From positions 248,001 to 312,000 of the forward strand of contig NZ_CANMRY010000001.1 of the NCBI RefSeq assembly GCF_947500405.1: 64,000 nt of DNA, written 5' to 3'. The notes below the pieces were generated by a model. That model worked only from the letters and a program-made list of their open reading frames with translations, ran no database searches and was not told the origin of the DNA. Every line of letters starts with the position of its first letter. Position 1 is the first letter of the stretch. Origin of the DNA: an uncultured Maribacter sp. (GTDB lineage: Bacteria > Bacteroidota > Bacteroidia > Flavobacteriales > Flavobacteriaceae). A program made the translations under genes and the position numbers. Of the stretch, positions 57,117 to 64,000 are shown piece by piece.

Positions 57117-60100
57117 TTAGAATTTAAGATTCACACTAAGTGTTACAGATTCTATATTAGGGTAATTACCATAATCGAATCCTTGATTTACATTACCATT
57201 CTGCGAGCCTGATGCTCTGTAACTCACCTCAGGGTCTGTTCCTGGATAATCTGTAAATGTTAACAAATTTTGCCCACTAAGTGAAAATCTAATATTATCC
57301 ATTCCTATTTTCTCAGTAATATCTTGAGGTAAATTATATCCTAACACTAAGTTTTTTAAACGAACATACGTACCGTCAAAAATAAATCTAGAATTCATGC
57401 GCTTCTCTCTAGTAGCTGGTGAAGGCACATTAGTATCTGTGTTAGTTGGCGACCATGCATTTATCGCTTCAGTAGTAGCATTTGAACCACCTGATGCTAA
57501 CTCTGATAAAGTAAAGCTATATATATCGCCTCCTACTGCTCCTTGGAAGAAAACACCTAAATCAAAATTCTTGTACTTAAAGGTGTTATTAAATCCAAAT
57601 GTCCAGTCTTGATTAGGGTCCCCAATGATTTTTCTATCGCTCGAACTAATTTCTCCACTACCATCTATATCTGTAAATAATTCATCTCCAGCAACAGCTC
57701 CGCTAAATGTAGCTGTTCCATCAGGCAACGCTCCGCCTTGATATACACCTCTGTATTCATAACCAAAAAACTGTCCAAGCGCTTCCCCTTCTCTTAAAAT
57801 ATGAGTTTCGTCTTGCAAAAAGTGTCCTGGTGCTGCTGAGGGTAAAAAGAAGTCTACATCATCTCCAAATAGCTTTTCTACGGTATTTCTATTTTTAGAC
57901 CAGTTAAAATCTGTTGACCATGAAAAATTATCGGTACTTACGTTTCTAGTAGAAAGACTAATTTCTACACCTCTGTTATTTATTTCTCCAATGTTATCTA
58001 AGAAATTAGGGTTTAGGAACCCTGTATATTCTGGAGTATTACTATTACCTACTATTATGTCTTTAGTTTCGATATTATACACATCTACACTTAACGATAT
58101 TTTGTTTTGGAATAAACCTAAATCAACACCAAAATTAGTTTGATATGAAGATTCCCATTTTAGGTTTGCATTTGCAGGTCTTCCTGAAACTACTGCATTT
58201 ACAGTTTGATCTCCAGTTACTGCGTAAATTGACTGCAATGTAGCTAAAGATTGGTAAGGAGCAATAGATGGATTACCTGTGACACCATAACTTGCTCTTA
58301 ATTTAAGGTTAGATATAGTTTCATTATCTAATAAGAAGTCTTCATTTGATATTTTCCAACCCAAAGCTCCTGAAGGGAAAAACGCATATTTATTATTCTT
58401 TGCGAAGTTTGAAGCACCATCTCGTCGTGCTGTGAATGTGATTAAATATTTATCATCATAATCATAATTGATACGTCCATACTGAGACTGAATCTCAAAC
58501 TCACTTAAAAAAGAGCTTGGAAATAAAGGTGTAGATGCTGTTCCTAAATTAAAATAAGAAACACTATTAGTTACAAACCCTTCAGCTCCAGATGAATTCC
58601 TTACAGTTCTATCTTTTTGATAAGAATAACCAGCCAATAAGGTTAAATTTCCTTTACCTATTTCTTTAGTATACGTTAGGTAATTTTCAGTTAATAAATT
58701 TGTGTTTTTTAAGTTGGCAATTCCTGAAATTCCTCCTTGGTCTCCTGCAGAGGTTATTAAGGTTGAAGGAGTGAACTGACCACGAGTTTGGTTTCTAGAA
58801 CTAAAACCGAATGTAGATTTAAACTTTAATCCTTCGATGATTTCATATTCACCATAAAAATTTGCTCTGTATATATCTTCTAAAGTTTCATCAACACGCT
58901 CGGAAGCTACAGCAAAAGGGTTATCAATATCATCACCTACTGAATTGAATGTATTATTTCTATTTTCATCTAAAACACCTAAATCTGGTGCAAACCTATA
59001 TGCTATAGATATAACATCGCCACTTCCACGTCCTCCGCTATTGGCTTGCGTAGAAACACCATTTTTAGTACTTCTGCTTCCAAAGGCATTAAATCCTAGT
59101 TTTAGTTTATCACTGATTTGAGCATCTATATTACTTAAAAATGAAAAACGCTCGAAACCAGAATTGATTACCACACCTTTTTGATCAAAATAATTTCCTG
59201 AGACGTAAAAGTTAACATTGTCTGATCCGCCTGAAAATGATAACTGATGGCTTGTAGTATGTCCCGTTGTGTAAATTAAATCTTGCCAATCTGTATTAGC
59301 AGTGCCTTGTGTATATGAAGGGTTAATTGCTCTAGTGTAATCTGAAAATTGGCCAGCATCTAGCAAATCTAATCTGTTAGATGTACTTTGCACAGCGTAA
59401 TTACTATTTAGTTCAATAGTCATTTTACCTTTTCTACCTTTTTTAGTTGTAATAAGAATAACACCATTAGCACCTCGGGATCCATAAATAGCGGTAGCAG
59501 AAGCATCTTTTAATACCTCAACAGATTCAATATCCCCAGGTTGTGGGTAAGTTGCTCCTACAAAACCATCTACAACAACAAGAGCTGCGCTACTAGCATT
59601 TATTGATGTATTACCTCTAATAGTTACATTAATTGGAGTTCCTGGTTCTCCACCGTTATTAGATTGAACAGCAACACCAGCAGCTCGACCTTGTAAAGCT
59701 TGTTGCGCATCTAAAACAGGAAAAGCTGTGACTTCATCAGATTTAATTGATGATACAGAACCTGTGATATCACTTTTCTTACGCGCACCATAACCTACCA
59801 CAACTACTTCTTCAAGCTTACTAGCATCTTCTAAAAGAATAACATTTAATGTTTGTTGCCCTGTAATTTCAACTATTTTTTTAGCATAACCTATATAGGA
59901 AAATTCTAAAACGTCCCCTTTATTCACACTAATCGAAAAGTTACCATCAAAGTCTGTAGAAGTTCCTGTAGTTGTATTCTTGATAATAACATTAGCGCCT
60001 GGTATAGGTATTTTTAATTCATCGGTTACCATACCGCTCAAATTATAACTGTCTTGGGCTAAACCCAATTTTGTTATGAGTAGCAAAGCACTTAAAAGGA

Positions 60101-60137
60101 GTACTTTTACCCATTTTGTTTTTTCATGTTTTAACAT
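57117..60137 (-). CDS. susC: SusC-like TonB-linked outer-membrane transporter
   Basis: A 1006-residue transporter with a signal peptide ending KLGLAQ. An N-terminal carboxypeptidase-D-like domain (SGMVTDELKIPIPGANVIIK, FDGNFSISVNKGDVLEFSYIGY) is followed by EEVVVVGYGARKKSDITGSV and the plug with YGSRGANGVILITTKKG, a SusC signature. The beta barrel follows, ending NIESVTLSVNLKF. It imports oligosaccharides released at the cell surface, powered by TonB. The upstream regulator and downstream susD define the PUL. A -7 promoter element lies upstream. Confidence 0.97.
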   Translation of the reverse strand: MLKHEKTKWVKVLLLSALLLITKLGLAQDSYNLSGMVTDELKIPIPGANVIIKNTTTGTSTDFDGNFSISVNKGDVLEFSYIGYAKKIVEITGQQTLNVILLEDASKLEEVVVVGYGARKKSDITGSVSSIKSDEVTAFPVLDAQQALQGRAAGVAVQSNNGGEPGTPINVTIRGNTSINASSAALVVVDGFVGATYPQPGDIESVEVLKDASATAIYGSRGANGVILITTKKGRKGKMTIELNSNYAVQSTSNRLDLLDAGQFSDYTRAINPSYTQGTANTDWQDLIYTTGHTTSHQLSFSGGSDNVNFYVSGNYFDQKGVVINSGFERFSFLSNIDAQISDKLKLGFNAFGSRSTKNGVSTQANSGGRGSGDVISIAYRFAPDLGVLDENRNNTFNSVGDDIDNPFAVASERVDETLEDIYRANFYGEYEIIEGLKFKSTFGFSSRNQTRGQFTPSTLITSAGDQGGISGIANLKNTNLLTENYLTYTKEIGKGNLTLLAGYSYQKDRTVRNSSGAEGFVTNSVSYFNLGTASTPLFPSSFLSEFEIQSQYGRINYDYDDKYLITFTARRDGASNFAKNNKYAFFPSGALGWKISNEDFLLDNETISNLKLRASYGVTGNPSIAPYQSLATLQSIYAVTGDQTVNAVVSGRPANANLKWESSYQTNFGVDLGLFQNKISLSVDVYNIETKDIIVGNSNTPEYTGFLNPNFLDNIGEINNRGVEISLSTRNVSTDNFSWSTDFNWSKNRNTVEKLFGDDVDFFLPSAAPGHFLQDETHILREGEALGQFFGYEYRGVYQGGALPDGTATFSGAVAGDELFTDIDGSGEISSSDRKIIGDPNQDWTFGFNNTFKYKNFDLGVFFQGAVGGDIYSFTLSELASGGSNATTEAINAWSPTNTDTNVPSPATREKRMNSRFIFDGTYVRLKNLVLGYNLPQDITEKIGMDNIRFSLSGQNLLTFTDYPGTDPEVSYRASGSQNGNVNQGFDYGNYPNIESVTLSVNLKF

Positions 60138-60197
60138 AAGTTGATTTTTTGAGTATTGTTAATTATTAATTAAACTAGCTTAGTATTCAATCATAAA

Positions 60198-60213
60198 ATG
60201 AAAGTATGAAAGT
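60198..60213 (-). repeat. Two tandem copies of ATGAAAGT in the susC leader
   Basis: ATGAAAGT at 60198-60205 is repeated directly at 60206-60213 (plus-strand reading). The repeat lies between the candidate susC promoter and start codon, where a regulator or RNA factor could bind. Confidence 0.6.
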
Positions 60214-60231
60214 AGTTAGATATATTGTTGT

Positions 60232-60258
60232 CAAATTTAAAGTTCTATCTATTAACAA
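60232..60258 (-). promoter_or_regulatory. Candidate susC promoter
   Basis: On the minus strand, TTG (60258-60256), a 16-base spacer, then TAAATTTG (60239-60232), an exact TAnnTTTG match. The leader to the susC start would be about 88 bases. The spacer is slightly short. Confidence 0.5.
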
Positions 60259-60321
60259 TAATCCAAAATTAGGGTATCAAAAATACAGATTTAACCAAAA
60301 ACCCTTTATTAATACAGGTAT

Positions 60322-63300
60322 TTAATCCAAATCAAATAAATTTTCTGAGAATTTATCAATATAAGAAGAAGGGCTTAAACCATACTTTTTTTGGAAGCAT
60401 TTACTAAAGTATTTAGGATTTTTAAAGCCTACCATATAACTTATTTCAGAAACATTTAGGCTTCCTTTTTCTAATAGCTGAGCAGCTCTTTTCATTCTAA
60501 TTTCTTGAATGAATTCGTTAGGGGTAAAATTAGTCCAAGCCTTTATTTTAGTAAATAATAACGTCCTACTAATACCCAGTTCCGTAGTAAAGGTTATGAT
60601 ATCAAACTGATTATTAGAAATATTCTCTTCTACTATAAAAAGTGCTTTTTTAAATAATTGCTCATCTAAAGAGGAAATAGCAATATCATTGGGAGCAAAA
60701 TTCTGATCTATAGAAAACTTTGCACGCATTCTACTTGAAGAATCTATCAAATTTTTTACTCTTAGCTTAAATTCTTTTATATTAAAAGGTTTACTTATGT
60801 AATCATCTGCCCCACTCTCAAGACCTTCATATTTATATAATAATGAGGTTCTAGAGGTTAATAAAACCACAGGAATATGACTGGTTTTTATATTCTCTTT
60901 GATTTTAGCACAAAGTTCTGTGCCAACCATTTCTGGCATAATAACATCTGAAATTATTAACGAAGGCACATATTTTAATGCTGTTACCATAGCCTCTTTA
61001 CCGTTATTAGCTTCAAGAATGTTATAAGAGTCTTTTAATAAGTCTTTAATAAACCTTCTAAGTGGTACATTGTCTTCCACAACTAAAACAACATCACGTT
61101 CTTTATCTAATATTATTGTTTCCGAATTCAGAAAAGGTTTTTCTGGTAAAACATTGGATAATTGTGAAGTATATAAGCCCACGTCATCACTAAACTTAAA
61201 ATCTTGAATTATTTCTTCATTATGAATATGGGCACTACCTAATTTAAGTTCTACAATAAAAACACTTCCTTTTTCTTCTCGATTCTTAAAAGAAATATAA
61301 CCTTTATGAAGTTCTATAATACTTTTTGCAATAGATAAACCTATACCGGTACCAGTACTCTGTACTGTATTATCGGTTATATATTCGGGTATTTCAAAAA
61401 AACGTTCAAAAACTTTATTTTTATATTTTTTGGGTATCCCTGGCCCCGAATCAATTACTTCAATTTTTACTGATTGTTTTTCTTTTCTGACTACTATTTC
61501 TATGGAACCGTTGGCAGGAGTGTATTTAAATGCATTAGAAATAAGGTTGTAAAATACCTGCTCCAATTTAGATCTATCATAAAATACCAGAATCTCATCA
61601 TGGCTAGTCTCAAAAGAATATGTATAGTTATTAACTTTTGCGAATTCTGAAAAAGATAAAAATATTTCTCTTAAAAACTTAACCAAATTACCCTCTGCAA
61701 CTGCTAAGCTATATTTTTTATGCTCTAGCTTTCTAAAATCCATCAATCTATTAATTAACTGTAATAAGTGATTTGCATTACTTTCAATAACCAATAGTTT
61801 TTTGTAAACAATTCTACTACCCTTGTAATTTTCTAACAATTGTTGTAATGGTCCTGTAATAAGGGTTAAAGGAGTTCTAAATTCATGCGATATATTCGTA
61901 AAGAAACGCAATTTAGCATCATTAATCTCTTGATTTCTTTCATTTTCTAAATGCTCTAATTCTAATTTATGTTTAAGCTTAGTTTTTGATTTTATAATAT
62001 TATATAAACCCAATAAGCCAATTAAGATAAATAAGGCATATAGCAAAAACGCCCAACTACTTAACCATGGTGCTGGCTTAACGATAATGACCAATGATGT
62101 TGGTTTTGAATTCCATAATCTATCGTTATTAGCTCCTTTTACCTCAAAAATATATTCCCCTGGCTTTTGTATTGTATAATTTGCTCTAGTAAGATTAGTA
62201 ACCACCCAATTATCTTCTAAACCTACCAAACGATATTTATATTGATTACTTTCTGGATTAATAAAATTGGGTATAGAATAGTCTATTGAAAAGTTAGCTT
62301 TGTCATAATCAAGAATTATTTCTTTAGTAAACGGCATGCTTTGGGATAAAACCCCATTCTCTTCCCCAACAGAGACAGAGCTGTTTTTAATCTTTAAATT
62401 TGTTAGTATAACTTGAGGAACATAACTATTTCGGGCCAATTTACTTGCGTCAAAATAAGATACGCCCTCCGGCCCTCCAAAATAAAATTTTGATTTTCCT
62501 TTTTTTAGAGCTGCACCACTACTAAATTCATTACCAACAATACCATCTTTTTTTGTATAAACAACAAAGGTGCCTTCAGGTATATTATACTTTAAAATTC
62601 CTTGGTTACTACTCATTAACAAAGTATTATCTTCTCCTTCAAGAATTGAGTAAATGGAAGTAATTTGATTATTGAGTCCCAGCTTAACATTCTTAAACTT
62701 TCTACCATCATAACAATACAGTCCTTTTGCCCTTATACTAAGCCATATAACGCCATTACTATCTTGATAAATAAACAGAATATCATCACCAGAATCGGTT
62801 TCATTATCGTAAAAAAATCTAGTCACATTAGTATTAGAATACCCTTTTTCAGAATGTGGCAAAAGATTAAGTCCACTTTGGGTTCCAATCCAAATATTTG
62901 AATTTTTATCCACTAATATACTTCTGACCCTATTACTAGATAGACTATTTTTTATATTCGTTATATGACCAAATTCAGTTATAGTTTTATCTTTGGTATT
63001 ATATTTAATTAAACCATACCCGAAGGTTCCCAACCATACATCTTGGTTTATACCTTTTTTTATTGTGTAAACACCTGTTTTACCCAGTAAATTCTTTAGT
63101 TGGTTAGAAACTAAATTGTTTTCAAATCTTTTATTTTGAATATTATACGTTTTTACTCCTTTGTTAAATGTCCCTATCCATAAAATACCATCTTCTAACA
63201 TTAATGATTTAACATTATCACTTTGCAACAAATTTGAATTCGTTGTATTTATATAATTTGTTGTCTTTTGTTTTTCATTAAAAATAGTAAAACCTCCACC

Positions 63301-64000
63301 CTCAGTACCAAAGTATAAATTTCCGTTATCGTCGTTTACTATAGAACTGACTACTTTATGTCCTAAACGCTTTTTTCCAAAATTCTCAGTGTAATTAATA
63401 AAATTGGCATTAGAAATATCCCAAATATCAACTCCACCATAATAAGAACCAATCCAAATAGAACCTTTTTTATCCTTGTAAATAGATTTAATGTAATTAT
63501 GGCTTAAACTATTTCTATTAGATGGTTCATATTTAATAGACTTTGCATTATCATATTTATCAAATAGTGTAATTCCGTTTGAGCTTCCTACCCAAAGCAT
63601 TCCATTATCTCCAGCTTCTACAGCTCTTACATCCTCATTATCAGTATTTTCACTTGGTAAAAAACGTTCAGAAATTAAATCAAATTTTAGTAAACCCATA
63701 TTTTTTGTACCAATACAAAGGGTGTTTTCATCGCAAGCAGAAATATCTTGTATATAAAGTTTCTGGTCAGTAGCTGCTGGTTTAAAAACAGTAAAGTCAT
63801 AACTACTATCTTTTGTACCAATTACTTTAAAAAGTCCTTTAGAAGTGCCTATCCATACTGTACCATTTTTAGCCTCTTTTATACTTAGAACATAATTAGA
63901 TGGTAAGTCGTCACCTTTTGCCTTACTGCTGCTAGTGTAAACGTTGATAAAGTTATCATTGTTTTTATCGTAAATTGAAATTCCTTTCGAGGTTCCTATC
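60322..64000 (-). CDS. Hybrid two-component system regulator of the PUL (N-terminus beyond window)
   Basis: The frame is open to the right edge, so the Met at 63699 is internal and the true start lies outside; over 1220 residues are visible. Order: Reg_prop periplasmic propeller repeats (MLWVGSSNGITLFDK, GSIWIGSYYGGVDIWD, NIWIGTQSGLNLL), a Y_Y_Y domain (YKYRLVGLEDNWVV) and one membrane helix (WAFLLYALFILIGLLGLY). Then come HisKA with the phospho-His in NISHEFRTPLT (codon 61885-61887), a HATPase domain (GTGIGLSIAKSI), a receiver with the phospho-Asp in ISDVIMPEMVG (codon 60946-60948) and a C-terminal AraC-type DNA-binding domain. Such proteins bind an oligosaccharide and activate the adjacent SusCD operon, which starts 184 bases downstream. 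Confidence 0.95.
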   Translation of the reverse strand, partial: IGTSKGISIYDKNNDNFINVYTSSSKAKGDDLPSNYVLSIKEAKNGTVWIGTSKGLFKVIGTKDSSYDFTVFKPAATDQKLYIQDISACDENTLCIGTKNMGLLKFDLISERFLPSENTDNEDVRAVEAGDNGMLWVGSSNGITLFDKYDNAKSIKYEPSNRNSLSHNYIKSIYKDKKGSIWIGSYYGGVDIWDISNANFINYTENFGKKRLGHKVVSSIVNDDNGNLYFGTEGGGFTIFNEKQKTTNYINTTNSNLLQSDNVKSLMLEDGILWIGTFNKGVKTYNIQNKRFENNLVSNQLKNLLGKTGVYTIKKGINQDVWLGTFGYGLIKYNTKDKTITEFGHITNIKNSLSSNRVRSILVDKNSNIWIGTQSGLNLLPHSEKGYSNTNVTRFFYDNETDSGDDILFIYQDSNGVIWLSIRAKGLYCYDGRKFKNVKLGLNNQITSIYSILEGEDNTLLMSSNQGILKYNIPEGTFVVYTKKDGIVGNEFSSGAALKKGKSKFYFGGPEGVSYFDASKLARNSYVPQVILTNLKIKNSSVSVGEENGVLSQSMPFTKEIILDYDKANFSIDYSIPNFINPESNQYKYRLVGLEDNWVVTNLTRANYTIQKPGEYIFEVKGANNDRLWNSKPTSLVIIVKPAPWLSSWAFLLYALFILIGLLGLYNIIKSKTKLKHKLELEHLENERNQEINDAKLRFFTNISHEFRTPLTLITGPLQQLLENYKGSRIVYKKLLVIESNANHLLQLINRLMDFRKLEHKKYSLAVAEGNLVKFLREIFLSFSEFAKVNNYTYSFETSHDEILVFYDRSKLEQVFYNLISNAFKYTPANGSIEIVVRKEKQSVKIEVIDSGPGIPKKYKNKVFERFFEIPEYITDNTVQSTGTGIGLSIAKSIIELHKGYISFKNREEKGSVFIVELKLGSAHIHNEEIIQDFKFSDDVGLYTSQLSNVLPEKPFLNSETIILDKERDVVLVVEDNVPLRRFIKDLLKDSYNILEANNGKEAMVTALKYVPSLIISDVIMPEMVGTELCAKIKENIKTSHIPVVLLTSRTSLLYKYEGLESGADDYISKPFNIKEFKLRVKNLIDSSSRMRAKFSIDQNFAPNDIAISSLDEQLFKKALFIVEENISNNQFDIITFTTELGISRTLLFTKIKAWTNFTPNEFIQEIRMKRAAQLLEKGSLNVSEISYMVGFKNPKYFSKCFQKKYGLSPSSYIDKFSENLFDLD

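Noticed and set aside
60322..63699. Treating the Met at 63699 as the start of the hybrid regulator
   Set aside because: The same frame stays open to base 64000 and encodes further Reg_prop repeats (GTVWIGTSKGLFKV, IGTSKGISIYDK), so the start lies outside the window.

Overview
The window looks like chromosome from a marine-type member of the Flavobacteriaceae (Bacteroidota). The DNA is AT-rich. Start codons lack clear Shine-Dalgarno sequences, and several genes carry the Bacteroidota -7 promoter element TAnnTTTG. The gene content fits: a fused SecDF, a Rho with a long N-terminal insert, type IX secretion (type B) C-terminal sorting domains, SusC/SusD proteins and a hybrid two-component PUL regulator. 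No IS element, prophage or CRISPR array was seen.

Layout. 1-1.7 kb: end of an unrecognised gene, an AraC-type regulator and a VOC-domain lipoprotein, followed by a long inverted repeat; this looks accessory. 1.8-7.5 kb: DUF4293 membrane protein, rho, a beta-propeller lipoprotein, rpsT, two identical tRNA-Glu genes and an archaeal-type proS. 7.5-13.8 kb: a low-complexity Trp/Asn/Gly then Arg/Ser-rich lipoprotein with a FadL-like barrel, and two tandem paralogous T9SS type B secreted proteins. 13.9-19.7 kb: a compact probable operon folE-cysS-yidD-lgt-DUF192 lipoprotein-GNAT-ABC ATPase, ended by a strong terminator. 19.7-31.6 kb: secDF with a small SecD-P1-like protein upstream, mdh, gyrB, asnB and small exported proteins. 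31.7-44.8 kb: an ABC-F protein, an envelope gene set (TPR protein, plug-less barrel, OmpA-like protein) divergent from an FtsE-type ATPase, polyphosphate glucokinase, a lipoprotein and typA. 44.8-49.7 kb: kdsA, a frame-disrupted DUF3857/transglutaminase-like gene, a DUF1361 membrane protein and a saccharopine-dehydrogenase-like enzyme. 49.7-50.4 kb: tmRNA (ssrA) with a long leader and a terminator.

50.5-64 kb is a polysaccharide utilisation locus on the minus strand: hybrid two-component regulator (N-terminus cut by the window edge), SusC, SusD, a GH88 unsaturated uronyl hydrolase, a GH2 glycosidase and a lactonase-family lipoprotein. The likely logic is that the regulator senses an oligosaccharide, SusCD imports it, GH88 removes the unsaturated uronic acid left by a lyase encoded elsewhere, and GH2 trims the next sugar. 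The polysaccharide cannot be fixed from this window; ulvan-like or other uronate-containing glycans are reasonable guesses.

The points most worth checking are: the gene at 45.7-47.7 kb, broken at homopolymeric A runs in the same direction twice; the SecD-like protein beside secDF; the TPR/barrel/OmpA set; the Ser/Arg-rich lipoprotein; the tandem ABC ATPase whose first half lacks a P-loop; and the disordered insert of Rho.
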